Part shown: piece by piece, positions 17,704 through 25,707 of the stretch
How the letters are laid out: every line of letters begins with the position of its first letter
Position numbering within the stretch: position 1 is the first letter of the stretch
Assembly (NCBI RefSeq): GCF_014257025.1
Contig: NZ_JACMSF010000041.1
Location: 1-64,000, forward strand
DNA from: Streptomyces cupreus
GTDB taxonomy: Bacteria; Actinomycetota; Actinomycetes; Streptomycetales; Streptomycetaceae
Length of the DNA stretch: 64,000 bases
Reading direction: 5' to 3'
The notes under the pieces: generated by a model
What the model saw: only the letters and a program-made list of their open reading frames with translations
What the model was told of the DNA's origin: nothing
Database searches by the model: none
Made by a program: the position numbers and the translations under genes

Positions 17704-18383
17704 AGTCCCGCTTCCTGCGCCGCCGTCCGCAGCACCTCCCGCAGCATCGCGGGGGTGAGCCGGCCGGTGAAGGTGTTGCGCTGGCTGACGTGGAAGCAGC
17801 CGAAGAGGGTGAGGCCGTCGAGCGGCACCCGCACCCCGTGTCCGAAGACCGGCCTCGGCCGAGGCACCGGCAGACCCGCCTCCGCCAGCGCGGGCAGCGT
17901 CGCCTGCCAGCCGAACGCGCCGAGCACCACCACAGAGCGCAGCGTGGGCCGCAGCAACCGCAGCTCCCGCACCAGCCAGGGCCTGCAGGTGTCGCGCTCC
18001 CTGGGTGTGGGCTTGTTGGCGGGCGGCGCGCAGTGCACGGGTGAGGTGACGCGGACGCCGTACAGCTCAAGGCCGTCGTCGGCGGCGACCGCGGTGGGCT
18101 GCGAGGCGAGGCCTACGTCGTACAGCGCCTGGTACAGCACGTCCCCGGAGCGGTCGCCGGTGAACATCCGACCGGTGCGGTTTCCGCCGTGCGCGGCCGG
18201 GGCGAGGCCGACGATCAGCAGCCGGGCGTCCGGCGGGCCGAATCCCGGCACCGGGCGCCCCCAGTACGTCTGGTCGGCGAAGGCCGCCCGCTTGGTCCGG
18301 GCAACCTCCTCCCGCCAGGCGACCAGCCGAGGACAGGCCCGACAGCCCGCGATCCGCCGGTCCAGTGCGACGAGGGCGTCCAT
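17700..18383 (-). CDS. uracil-DNA glycosylase, family 5 (Fe-S, UDGb type)
   Basis: 227 residues. Motif 1 GLAPAAHGGNRTGRMFTGD and the 3' motif HVSQRNTFTGRLT are those of family-5 uracil-DNA glycosylases, which remove uracil and other deaminated bases. Four Cys suit a 4Fe-4S cluster: C-R-A-C near residues 14-17 and Cys in SPVHCAPPANKPTPRERDTC (about 117 and 133). The family lacks the usual active-site Asp/Asn of family 1. No other repair genes adjoin it. Confidence 0.93.
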   Translation of the reverse strand: MDALVALDRRIAGCRACPRLVAWREEVARTKRAAFADQTYWGRPVPGFGPPDARLLIVGLAPAAHGGNRTGRMFTGDRSGDVLYQALYDVGLASQPTAVAADDGLELYGVRVTSPVHCAPPANKPTPRERDTCRPWLVRELRLLRPTLRSVVVLGAFGWQATLPALAEAGLPVPRPRPVFGHGVRVPLDGLTLFGCFHVSQRNTFTGRLTPAMLREVLRTAAQEAGL

Positions 18384-18449
18384 GGCTCCACCGTAAGCCC
18401 ACCGAAATGGCCAGGTCGGTCCTGCGGCTCAGCGACTAAGGTCGGAGAC

Positions 18450-18926
18450 ATGGCTTCCGAGGGTGACGAGGACAAGAGCGGCGGGCCCAGCGATGCCGCC
18501 GCCGTGGCCGCCGCCGAGGCGGCCGGCCCGCAGGCCGGTGAGAGCGTGCGGGTCGACAGCTGGATCTGGGCGGTACGGCTGATCAAGACACGTTCGGCGG
18601 GCGCCGCCGCCTGCAAGGGCGGGCATGTGCGGGTGAACGGCGAGCGGGTCAAGCCCGCTCACTCGGTGCGTGTCGGCGACGAGGTGCGGCTGCGGCACGA
18701 GGGCCGGGAGCGGATCGTCGTGGTCAAGCGCCTGATCCGCAAGCGGGTCGGCGCCCCGGTCGCGGTCCAGTGCTACGTCGACAACTCCCCGCCGCCCCCG
18801 CCCCGCGAGGCCGTCGCCCCGGCCGGCATCCGCGACCGCGGCGCCGGCCGCCCGACCAAGCGGGACCGCCGCGACCTGGAACGCCTGCGCGCCCTGGAGA
18901 AGGGCAGCCGCCCCGGAGCGCGCTGA
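18450..18926 (+). CDS. S4-domain RNA-binding protein (HslR/RqcP type)
   Basis: 158 residues from ATG 18450 (GGTCGGAGAC just upstream). A disordered N-terminus (residues 1-32) precedes the S4 domain: VRVDSWIWAVRLIKTRS, A-C-K-G-G-H-V-R-V-N-G and VKPAHSVRVGDEV. The C-terminus is basic and disordered. HslR/RqcP-like proteins bind 50S subunits carrying stalled nascent-chain tRNA; that role is inferred from the domain only. A hairpin at 18953-18983 ends the unit. Confidence 0.9.
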   Translation: MASEGDEDKSGGPSDAAAVAAAEAAGPQAGESVRVDSWIWAVRLIKTRSAGAAACKGGHVRVNGERVKPAHSVRVGDEVRLRHEGRERIVVVKRLIRKRVGAPVAVQCYVDNSPPPPPREAVAPAGIRDRGAGRPTKRDRRDLERLRALEKGSRPGAR

Positions 18927-18952
18927 CGGGGACGTACGTACGGCAGCGGCCA

Positions 18953-18983
18953 CGTCCGACCCGGGCCCGGGGCCCGTCGGACG
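18953..18983. terminator. hairpin between convergent genes
   Basis: CGTCCGAC (18953-18960) and GTCGGACG (18976-18983) are perfect 8-bp arms around a GC-rich loop (CCGGGCCCGGGGCCC) that could itself pair. It lies in the 84-bp gap between the S4 gene and the convergent DoxX gene, so it may terminate both. There is no T-run, as is common in Streptomyces. Confidence 0.6.
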
Positions 18984-19010
18984 CAGCCGTCACCGTAGGT
19001 ACGTCGTAGG

Positions 19011-19445
19011 TCACGCCCGGCGCACCAGCCGCAGCAGCTCCGCGTTGTGGCTGCGCCGCGCCCAGGCGATGAGGGCGAGCGGGATGATCAGGATGAGTGG
19101 TGTGGCGGCGTTCTCCCCGTCGAAGGCGGTGACCGAGACCACGAACGCACCGACCATCAGCGCGCTGAGCGCGATTCCCGCCACCGACTGGAGGACCGGG
19201 ATCAACAGGGCGACGGCTCCGGCGAGTTCGAGGGCGCCGATGGTGTACATGCCCGCGCTGCCCCAGCCCAGCTCGTCGAAGGCCTCGACGGCCGTGGAGT
19301 GCGCGATCAGCTTCGGCAGAGCGCTCGCGAGGCCGAAGAACAGCGCGAGCAGGATCTGCAGCCCGCGCAGGGCGATCCGGGCGCGGCGCCCACGGGCGGT
19401 CGCGGACTCGGCGATGACGGGGGCAGGAGCGGTGGTCTCGGACAT
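19011..19445 (-). CDS. DoxX family membrane protein
   Basis: 144 residues with four hydrophobic helices (about 27-45, 60-80, 85-105, 115-132). The family pattern R-G-L-Q-I-L-L-A-L-F-F-G-L-A-S-A-L-P-K-L and G-A-L-E-L-A-G-A-V-A-L-L fits DoxX/DoxD-like proteins, integral membrane proteins tied to redox stress in mycobacteria. A disordered N-terminal 22 residues precedes the first helix. No partner gene (such as a rhodanese or SodA) is next to it. Confidence 0.88.
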   Translation of the reverse strand: MSETTAPAPVIAESATARGRRARIALRGLQILLALFFGLASALPKLIAHSTAVEAFDELGWGSAGMYTIGALELAGAVALLIPVLQSVAGIALSALMVGAFVVSVTAFDGENAATPLILIIPLALIAWARRSHNAELLRLVRRA

Positions 19446-19511
19446 CGGGGTCTCCTGTGTACGGCGGTTGGTGTCGCTGTCACAGAGACAGACCGCCGCC
19501 CGCCGCGAAAC

Positions 19512-20423
19512 TCATCGCCGCCCGGCGGAAGTTGACCCTTCCAGTGGGAACCAGCCGTGCCCGATGTACCAGTGACCGCCCGCCCGCAGATGATCCCCCA
19601 CCGCCCGCTCGACCGCCGTCCGCCGAGGCAGCCCCTCGACCGGCAGTTCCGGGTCCCCGAACACGAACTGCACCGGCTCGGTGTCTGCCTCCTCGACGTC
19701 GTCACGGCCGATCCGGAACCGCTCCTGGAAGCGCACGATGTTGGAATCGGCCGGCAGATACTCCTTGAGCTGCGGATCGAGCAGCCAGGAGTGGCACAGC
19801 GCGGCCGAGTACCGCTCCTCGGGGAAGTGCCGGGCGAAGAACTCCCGGGCCAGCGCCAGGGACCGGTCGCAGGCGGCCGGGGACAGCGGTCCGTGGAAGT
19901 CGGGGATATGGAGGTTCAGGCAGAGTGTGTCAGGGTCCGGCCCGTCCGCGGCAGACATCTGCCCCGTACGCGTCCGCTCGAACTGGAGCCGCCCCAGCTG
20001 GTACAGCTCCCCGCGGAAGTGATGGGTGAGCCACCTCGGAGCCTGTACGCCCGCCCGGCCGTGCCGTCTGCGGTGCACGGCCATGTTCCGGCCGAGGTCG
20101 GCCAGGGTGCGCCGAGTCACCTCGGCGGGGACACCGCGCTCGCGGTGGTACGCGCGCGTGTGGGGCAGCGCCGCGACGAAGACGTACACGGGGAAACAGC
20201 GCTGCAAGGGCCCGGCGGGCCAGTCCAGCTCGGGCAGCTCGACCCTGGCGCCCAGCGTCCCCATGTCCCGGACAAGCTCCTCGACCGACGCCTCCAGGAA
20301 CCGCCTGAGCTCGGGATCGTCGACGACTCTTCGGCGCATGCGGACCAGGGCCTCGATATCCTCGTGAGGCACGGCGAGGTCGATCAGGATCTCGGGCAGA
20401 TCATCGGCATCCGGCAGCGGCAC
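19512..20423 (-). CDS. acyltransferase/GNAT-like domain protein (NAT_N-GNATC type)
   Basis: 303 residues from GTG 20423 (GGGGG about 9 nt upstream); the longer open frame to 20684 overlaps the divergent DUF6343 gene and is not used. It resembles the Streptomyces acyltransferase domain proteins made of a helical N-terminal domain (DUF5596) and a C-terminal GNAT-like domain: LNLHIPDFHGPLSPAACD, CHSWLLDPQLKEYLPADSNI and RFQERFRIG. Enzymatic activity is unproven in the family. It lies directly downstream of DoxX (66 bp, same strand, DoxX second). Confidence 0.75.
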   Translation of the reverse strand: MPLPDADDLPEILIDLAVPHEDIEALVRMRRRVVDDPELRRFLEASVEELVRDMGTLGARVELPELDWPAGPLQRCFPVYVFVAALPHTRAYHRERGVPAEVTRRTLADLGRNMAVHRRRHGRAGVQAPRWLTHHFRGELYQLGRLQFERTRTGQMSAADGPDPDTLCLNLHIPDFHGPLSPAACDRSLALAREFFARHFPEERYSAALCHSWLLDPQLKEYLPADSNIVRFQERFRIGRDDVEEADTEPVQFVFGDPELPVEGLPRRTAVERAVGDHLRAGGHWYIGHGWFPLEGSTSAGRR

Positions 20424-20481
20424 GACACAGACCCCCTTTTTGTGAACGGCCCTTCGAAGAGTACGTTCCGAAGGAGGAGTA

Positions 20482-20751
20482 GTGATCCCGATGCGTACGG
20501 GCAGTGAACCCACGACCGCGCGCAGTGCTTTGCGCACGCGGTTCTGGCTGAGTGTGTGGGGGCTGGTCTGGGCGGTCTTCGGTACGGCCGCCTTCGCGCT
20601 GGCCGGCCGTACCGGCTGGGCCGTGGCCTGCGGGGTCCTGGCGCTGGTCGCCGCCTTGGACATGTTCTTCATCGTCCGGCACATCCGTCAGGGCCCGCAC
20701 TACCAGCCGGGCCCGGACGTCCCGCCGTACAACCCGCCCGACAGGCGCTGA
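20482..20751 (+). CDS. DUF6343 family membrane protein
   Basis: 89 residues, a short actinobacterial protein with a typical M-R-T-G-x-E-P-x-T-A-R-S-A-L-R start, two hydrophobic helices (about 22-42 and 46-66) and a C-terminal QPGPDVPPYNPP tail. GTG 20482 is placed by AAGGAGGAG about 3-4 bp upstream; the ATG at 20491 would have an over-long spacer. Divergent from the acyltransferase gene. Function unknown. Confidence 0.8.
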   Translation: MIPMRTGSEPTTARSALRTRFWLSVWGLVWAVFGTAAFALAGRTGWAVACGVLALVAALDMFFIVRHIRQGPHYQPGPDVPPYNPPDRR

Positions 20752-20754
20752 CGC

Positions 20755-21135
20755 TCAGGTCTCGAACCGCGCCGCCTTCATGTACTGCGGGTTGGGGTCC
20801 AGCGCGGCCGCCAGACGGAAGTGCCGTACGGCCTGGTCGCGTCGCCCCTGTCGCTCATAGGTGCGGGCGAGCGCGAAGTGCGCGAACGCGTTGTCCGGCT
20901 CGCGCTCCAGGACGATGGTGAACTCCAGCTCGGCGGGCCGCAGTTGGGCGGCGGCGAAGAAGGCACGCGCGCGCAGCAGGCGTGCGGCGGTGTTCTCGGG
21001 GTGCGCGGCGATGACACCGTCGAGCAGCTTCACCGCGCCCCTCGGGTCCCGCGCGGCGAGCAGATGCTCGGCGGCACGGAAATCGATGACATGCGTCTCC
21101 GGAGTACGTCCGGTCGAACCGCTGGTCTCGGGCAC
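20755..21135 (-). CDS. tetratricopeptide repeat protein
   Basis: 126 residues with about two TPR units (about 22-55 and 60-115), ending in the canonical A-H-F-A-L-A-R-T-Y-E-R-Q-G-R-x-D-Q-A-V-R-H-F-R-L-A-A-A-L-D-P pattern. TPR modules mediate protein contacts; the partner is unknown. It lies 50 bp downstream of coaE on the same strand and converges on DUF6343 (3 bp apart). Confidence 0.88.
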   Translation of the reverse strand: MPETSGSTGRTPETHVIDFRAAEHLLAARDPRGAVKLLDGVIAAHPENTAARLLRARAFFAAAQLRPAELEFTIVLEREPDNAFAHFALARTYERQGRRDQAVRHFRLAAALDPNPQYMKAARFET

Positions 21136-21185
21136 GGCAGAGTCCTTCCCTCACTGAAGGGCTTCAACGCCCCGACGAGGGGCCG

Positions 21186-21806
21186 CTATTCCTGAGGAGG
21201 CGTCCGGGACGCGTGCGCTCGGCGCTCCAGCTCGGCCCAGACCTCCCGCACCCGCCGCTGAAGCTGCTCCAGCGGTACGTCGTTGTCAATGACGATGTCC
21301 GCGATCTCCAGGCGCTTCTCCCGCGTCGCCTGGGCGGCCATCCGGGCGCGGGCGTCCTCCTCGGTCATCCCGCGCAGCCGGACGAGCCGGTCGAGCTGTG
21401 TCTCGGGGCTGGCGTCGACGACGACCACGAGGTCGTACAGCGGCGCCAGGCCGTTCTCCGTCAGCAGCGGGACGTCATGAATCACGACCGCGTCCTCGGC
21501 GGCGGCCTGCTCCAACTCGCGGGAGCGGGCGCCGACCAGGGGGTGCACGATCGAGTTCAGTACGGCGAGCTTGTCGGGGTCGGCGAAGACGATGGAGCCC
21601 AGCTTGGGGCGGTCCAGGCTCCCGTCCTCGGCCAGCACGCCCTCGCCGAAGGCCTCCACGACCGCGGTGAGCCCGGGCGTTCCGGGCGCCACGACCTCCC
21701 GCGCGATACGGTCCGCGTCGATCAACACGGCACCGCAGTCCACGAGCAGCCGTGACACCTCGCTCTTGCCGGCACCGATGCCGCCGGTCAGACCAACTTT
21801 CAGCAT
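21186..21806 (-). CDS. coaE: dephospho-CoA kinase CoaE
   Basis: 206 residues from ATG 21806; an upstream extension overlaps the PAC2 region and lacks similarity. It catalyses the last step of CoA synthesis, ATP-dependent phosphorylation of dephospho-CoA. Walker A is GLTGGIGAGKSEVS, then ADRIAREVV, the lid region HPLVGARSRE and DVPLLTENGL match CoaE; the C-terminal LRGMTEEDARARMAAQ contributes to substrate binding. The usual length of the family is about 200. Confidence 0.96.
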   Translation of the reverse strand: MLKVGLTGGIGAGKSEVSRLLVDCGAVLIDADRIAREVVAPGTPGLTAVVEAFGEGVLAEDGSLDRPKLGSIVFADPDKLAVLNSIVHPLVGARSRELEQAAAEDAVVIHDVPLLTENGLAPLYDLVVVVDASPETQLDRLVRLRGMTEEDARARMAAQATREKRLEIADIVIDNDVPLEQLQRRVREVWAELERRAHASRTPPQE

Positions 21807-21837
21807 GGCCCAGAGCTTAGGGCCTGCTGTTCCGGCG

Positions 21838-22776
21838 TCAGTTGTCGCCTTCCCGCTCGGCCAGGAACCGCTCGAACTCGCGCCCGATCTCGTCCGCCGA
21901 CGGAATCTCCACCGGCTCGGCCAGCATGTTGCCCCGCGTCTCGGCCCCCGCCGCCGCGTCGTACTGGTGCTCAAGGCCCTGGACCAGCGCCACCAGTTCC
22001 TCGTCGCCCTCCTGGATCTGGCGGTCGATCTCGGTCTGGGTGCGGTGGGCGTCCGTGCGCAGGGCGTGCGCGATGCCGGGGAGGACCAGGCCGGTCGCGG
22101 CCGTGATGGCCTCCAGGACGGTCAGGGCGGCGTCCGGGTACGGGGAACGCGCGATGTAGTGCGGGACGTGCGCGGCGACACCGAGGACCTCATGGCCCGC
22201 CTCCATCAGGCGGTACTCCAGCAGCGACTCGGCGCTGCCCGGTACCTGCGCCTCCTCGAAGGGGCTGCGATGGCCCGGGACGAGGTCGGTGCGGTTGCCG
22301 TGCGGGGTGAGGCCGACGGGCCGCGTGTGCGGGACACCCATGGGGATGCCGTGGAAGTTCACGGACAGCCGGACGCCGAGCCGCTCCACGATCTGCTGCA
22401 CGGCGGCGGCGAAGCGCTCCCACTCCACGTCCGGCTCGGGCCCGGACAGCAGCAGGAAGGGCGCTCCGGTGGCGTCCTGGACGAGCCGTACCTCGATGGC
22501 CGGCACTTCGTATTCGGTCCAGCGGTCGCGCTTGAACGTCAGCAGCGGGCGGCGGGCGCGATAGTCCACGAGCCGGTCATGGTCGAACCGGGCCACGAGC
22601 TGGTGGGGCAGCGAGTCGAGCAGCCGGTCGACGATCTGGTCGCCGGTCTCGCCCGCGTCGATGTATCCGTCGAAGTGGTAGAGCATGACAAGGCCGGCCG
22701 ACTCCTGCGCCAGCGCCATGTCGACGACAGCCAGGCCCTTCGGCTCCCATGCGTACAAACCCTGCGGATCAAGCAC
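21838..22776 (-). CDS. PAC2 family protein (proteasome assembly chaperone-like)
   Basis: 312 residues, start GTG 22776 (GAGGAG about 10 nt upstream). The PAC2 fold signature is L-V-M-L-Y-H-F-D-G-Y-I-D-A-G-E-T and the later LLLSGPEPDVEWERFA and LSVNFHGIPMGVPHTRPV, as in actinobacterial ATP-grasp-independent PAC2 proteins (Rv2125-like). Actinobacteria have a proteasome, but the role of these proteins is unproven. It lies 31 bp upstream of coaE in the same direction, so they may be co-transcribed. Confidence 0.9.
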   Translation of the reverse strand: MLDPQGLYAWEPKGLAVVDMALAQESAGLVMLYHFDGYIDAGETGDQIVDRLLDSLPHQLVARFDHDRLVDYRARRPLLTFKRDRWTEYEVPAIEVRLVQDATGAPFLLLSGPEPDVEWERFAAAVQQIVERLGVRLSVNFHGIPMGVPHTRPVGLTPHGNRTDLVPGHRSPFEEAQVPGSAESLLEYRLMEAGHEVLGVAAHVPHYIARSPYPDAALTVLEAITAATGLVLPGIAHALRTDAHRTQTEIDRQIQEGDEELVALVQGLEHQYDAAAGAETRGNMLAEPVEIPSADEIGREFERFLAEREGDN

Positions 22777-22867
22777 AGTGACCGCTCCTCCTCGTGTTCA
22801 TACGGAACAACGCGGAGTAGGGCAGGGCCATTCCCCTGATCATGAAACTCAGGGGACAGCAACTCCC

Positions 22868-22925
22868 GTAAGGGGCGCAGGGAACTGCGCGACAAGCCCC
22901 CCCCCGGCCCGCAGCCGACGTACTG
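22868..22925. repeat. dispersed intergenic repeat (recognised by pattern)
   Basis: The stretch beginning GTAAGGGGCGCAGGGAACTG and then GCGACAAGCCCCC is a sequence type I recognise between genes in many Streptomyces genomes. It lies in the 215-bp gap between rpsA and PAC2 and contains a run of nine C's. It has no coding potential. Copy number in this genome cannot be seen here. Confidence 0.5.
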
Positions 22926-22934
22926 GCACGCCAA

Positions 22935-22964
22935 AGGGGCCGCACCCCGAAAGGTACGGCCCCT
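22935..22964 (-). terminator. rpsA terminator
   Basis: On the minus strand the arms AGGGGCCGTACC and GGTGCGGCCCCT pair over 12 bp (one G-U) around a 6-nt loop, ending in TTTGG. It lies 28 bp after the rpsA stop and is the likely transcription end of rpsA. Confidence 0.85.
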
Positions 22965-22991
22965 CAGTCAGGAGCTACTGCTCAGTGGGCG

Positions 22992-24488
22992 TCAGCTCTG
23001 CCCACCCGCCAGCTTCTCTCGCAGAGCGGCCAGCGCCTCGTCCGAGGCAAGCGCGCCGGAGTTGTCCGGGCCCTCGGAGGAGTACGAGCCACCGGACGCG
23101 GCCGGAGCCGCACCCGCCGCGTCGCCACCCTCGGCAGCGGCGGCAGCGTCGGCCTCACGGCTCTTGATGACCTGCTGCTGGTGCTGCTCGAAGCGCTGCT
23201 GCGCCTCGGCGTACTGGCGCTCCCACTCCTCGCGCTGCTTCTCGTACCCTTCGAGCCAGTCGTTGGTCTCGGGGTCGAAGCCCTCGGGGTAGATGTAGTT
23301 GCCCTGGTCGTCGTAGGACGCGGCCATGCCGTACAGCGTCGGGTCGAACTCGACCGAGGCCGGGTCGGCACCGAAGGACTCGTTGGCCTGCTTCAGGGAC
23401 AGCGAGATCCGGCGACGCTCAAGGTCGATGTCGATGACCTTGACGAAGATCTCGTCGTTGACCTGGACGACCTGCTCCGGGATCTCCACGTGGCGCTCGG
23501 CCAGCTCGGAGATGTGGACCAGACCCTCGATGCCCTCGTCCACGCGGACGAACGCACCGAACGGAACCAGCTTCGTGACCTTGCCGGGCACGACCTGGCC
23601 GATCTGGTGGGTGCGGGCGAACTGCTGCCACGGGTCTTCCTGGGTCGCCTTCAGCGACAGGGAGACACGCTCGCGGTCCATGTCGACGTCGAGAACCTCG
23701 ACGGTGACCTCCTGGCCGACCTCGACAACCTCGGACGGGTGGTCGATGTGCTTCCAGGACAGCTCGGAGACGTGGACCAGACCGTCGACGCCACCCAGGT
23801 CCACGAAGGCACCGAAGTTGACGATCGAGGAGACGACGCCGGAACGGACCTGACCCTTCTGGAGGGTGGTGAGGAACGTCTGGCGGACCTCGGACTGGGT
23901 CTGCTCCAGCCAGGCACGGCGGGACAGGACCACGTTGTTGCGGTTCTTGTCCAGCTCGATGATCTTGGCCTCGAGCTCCTTGCCCACGTAGGGCTGGAGG
24001 TCGCGGACGCGGCGCATCTCGACCAGGGAGGCCGGGAGGAAGCCACGGAGGCCGATGTCGAGGATGAGACCACCCTTGACGACCTCGATGACGGTACCGG
24101 TGACGATCCCGTCCTCTTCCTTGATCTTCTCGATCGTGCCCCAGGCACGCTCGTACTGAGCGCGCTTCTTGGACAGGATGAGGCGGCCTTCCTTGTCCTC
24201 CTTCTGGAGAACCAGGGCCTCGATCTCATCGCCCACGGCGACGACCTCGTTCGGGTCGACGTCGTGCTTGATGGAGAGCTCACGGCTCGGGATAACGCCT
24301 TCGGTCTTGTAACCGATGTCGAGCAGGACCTCGTCCCGGTCGACCTTCACGATGACGCCGTCGACGATGTCGCCGTCGTTGAAGTACTTGATCGTCTCGT
24401 CGATCGCGGCGAGGAAGGCTTCCTCGTTACCGATGTCGTTGACCGCTACCTGCGGGGTGGTGGCGGTGGTCTCGGTGCTGCTCGTCAT
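22992..24488 (-). CDS. rpsA: 30S ribosomal protein S1
   Basis: 498 residues. Four S1 (OB-fold) domains are visible at about 35-105, 120-190, 205-275 and 290-360, with repeats such as GVVSSIVNFGAFVDLGGVDG and GKVTKLVPFGAFVRVDEGIEG, then an Ala/Gly/Ser-rich C-terminal tail (about 430-498). S1 recruits mRNA to the 30S subunit. The start ATG 24488 is preceded by only a distant GGAG, typical of rpsA, where strong Shine-Dalgarno motifs are often absent and expression is autoregulated. The promoter is at 24690-24718. Confidence 0.97.
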   Translation of the reverse strand: MTSSTETTATTPQVAVNDIGNEEAFLAAIDETIKYFNDGDIVDGVIVKVDRDEVLLDIGYKTEGVIPSRELSIKHDVDPNEVVAVGDEIEALVLQKEDKEGRLILSKKRAQYERAWGTIEKIKEEDGIVTGTVIEVVKGGLILDIGLRGFLPASLVEMRRVRDLQPYVGKELEAKIIELDKNRNNVVLSRRAWLEQTQSEVRQTFLTTLQKGQVRSGVVSSIVNFGAFVDLGGVDGLVHVSELSWKHIDHPSEVVEVGQEVTVEVLDVDMDRERVSLSLKATQEDPWQQFARTHQIGQVVPGKVTKLVPFGAFVRVDEGIEGLVHISELAERHVEIPEQVVQVNDEIFVKVIDIDLERRRISLSLKQANESFGADPASVEFDPTLYGMAASYDDQGNYIYPEGFDPETNDWLEGYEKQREEWERQYAEAQQRFEQHQQQVIKSREADAAAAAEGGDAAGAAPAASGGSYSSEGPDNSGALASDEALAALREKLAGGQS

Positions 24489-24683
24489 GTGGGAAAGGGC
24501 TCCGGTACGGACATTGAAGTCGTAGGTACTGCTACGCCGGGAGCCCGTATCGCTCTGAAGAAGCCGGACAGCCAAGGAAGCGCCCCACCAGCCAAAACCG
24601 GTGATGCGCCTCGAAAACCGAGGGGACATACAACAGATGCGAGCGCAGCCTGCTACGTCTGAGGTGCGCAGGCCCGCAGCGCA
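24489..24683 (-). promoter_or_regulatory. rpsA 5' leader
   Basis: About 195 nt of untranslated leader run from the predicted start of transcription to the rpsA ATG. It contains a short hairpin (CCTCGG/CCGAGG with a TTTT loop in the minus strand, plus positions 24609-24624). S1 leaders in other bacteria bind S1 for feedback, so this leader may be regulatory; that is inference. Confidence 0.5.
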
Positions 24684-24689
24684 ACTTGT

Positions 24690-24718
24690 AGCATACGGGG
24701 GCAGCCGGGCAGGGTCAA
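24690..24718 (-). promoter_or_regulatory. rpsA promoter (vegetative sigma type)
   Basis: On the minus strand TTGACC (24713-24718) is followed after exactly 17 nt by TATGCT (24690-24695), a very good -35/-10 pair for the principal sigma factor. The spacing places the transcription start near 24683. Confidence 0.82.
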
Positions 24719-24856
24719 TGCGCGAAGGCGCACACCCGGGGCGGATCGCCGCATACCCGGCACAAGACCTGTCTCCTGAGGCCACGCAGGGCCCACTGCG
24801 CCCCTTTCGTGACGCCGCCGGGGGGCCGCGCCGTCCAGGTGACGGAAGAGTACGAC

Positions 24857-24863
24857 GAGGGAG
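24857..24863 (+). promoter_or_regulatory. ribosome binding site that decides the methyltransferase start
   Basis: GAGGGAG lies 6 nt before ATC 24870 and 3 nt before ATC 24867. There is no ATG, GTG or TTG nearby in the conserved frame, and the in-frame stop TGA 24840-24842 lies just upstream, so this site points to a rare AUC initiation. Confidence 0.6.
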
Positions 24864-24869
24864 CCGATC

Positions 24870-25703
24870 ATCCAAGAGCCCGTATCCATCGAGACCGCGC
24901 CCGGGTCCGAAGCCGAACCCGAGGCCACTCGGCGTGTCGCCGGGGTCGCGGAGAGTTCCCGCGCCAACCGGGGCTGGTGGGACCGCAACGCGGACGAGTA
25001 CCAGATCGAGCACGGCACCTTCCTCGGCGACGACCGCTTCGTCTGGGGCCCCGAGGGCCTGGACGAGGTGGAGGCGGAGCTGCTCGGCCCGCCGGAGCAG
25101 CTGAAGGGCAAGGACGTCCTGGAGATCGGCGCCGGCGCGGCCCAGTGCTCGCGCTGGCTTGCCGCGCAGGGCGCCCGCCCGGTCGCCCTGGACCTGTCCC
25201 ACCGTCAGCTCCAGCACGCGCTGCGGATCGGCGGCTCCTTCCCGCTGGTCTGCGCCGACGCGGGCGCCCTCCCCTTCGCCAACGGCACCTTCGACCTGGC
25301 CTGCTCGGCGTACGGGGCGCTGCCCTTCGTCGCCGATCCGGTGCTGGTGCTGCGCGAGGTGCGCCGGGTGCTGCGCCCGGGCGGCCGGTTCGTCTTCTCG
25401 GTCACCCACCCCATCCGCTGGGCGTTCCCGGACGAGCCGGGCCCCGAGGGCCTTTCGGTGTCCGCCTCGTACTTCGACCGCACGCCGTACGTCGAGCAGG
25501 ACGAGGCGGGCCGCGCGGTGTACGTCGAGCACCACCGGACGATCGGCGACCGCGTCCGGGACATCGTGGCGGCGGACCTCCGCCTGGTCGACCTGGTGGA
25601 GCCGGAGTGGCCGGCCTGGAACTCCTCGGAGTGGGGCGGCTGGTCCCCGCTGCGCGGCAATCTGATCCCGGGGACGGCGATCTTCGTCTGCGTACGAGAC
25701 TGA
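24870..25703 (+). CDS. class I SAM-dependent methyltransferase (apparent AUC start)
   Basis: About 277 residues if read from ATC 24870. The SAM-binding motifs are DVLEIGAGAAQCSRWL (motif I), VALDLSHRQLQ, CADAGALPFANGTFDLA and EVRRVLRPGGRFVFSVTHP. The N-terminal ~60 residues (ESSRANRGWWDRNADEYQIE, GTFLGDDRFVWGPEGLDE) are conserved-looking in this frame, so the first normal start, GTG 25068, would delete a real part of the protein. The GAGGGAG at 24857-24863 sits well before ATC 24870. It is followed 4 bp later by hrpB. Confidence 0.72.
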   Translation: MQEPVSIETAPGSEAEPEATRRVAGVAESSRANRGWWDRNADEYQIEHGTFLGDDRFVWGPEGLDEVEAELLGPPEQLKGKDVLEIGAGAAQCSRWLAAQGARPVALDLSHRQLQHALRIGGSFPLVCADAGALPFANGTFDLACSAYGALPFVADPVLVLREVRRVLRPGGRFVFSVTHPIRWAFPDEPGPEGLSVSASYFDRTPYVEQDEAGRAVYVEHHRTIGDRVRDIVAADLRLVDLVEPEWPAWNSSEWGGWSPLRGNLIPGTAIFVCVRD

Positions 25704-25707
25704 GCGT

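Noticed and set aside
20424..20684. N-terminal extension of the acyltransferase-like gene
   Set aside because: It overlaps the divergent DUF6343 gene; GTG 20423 gives the expected protein.
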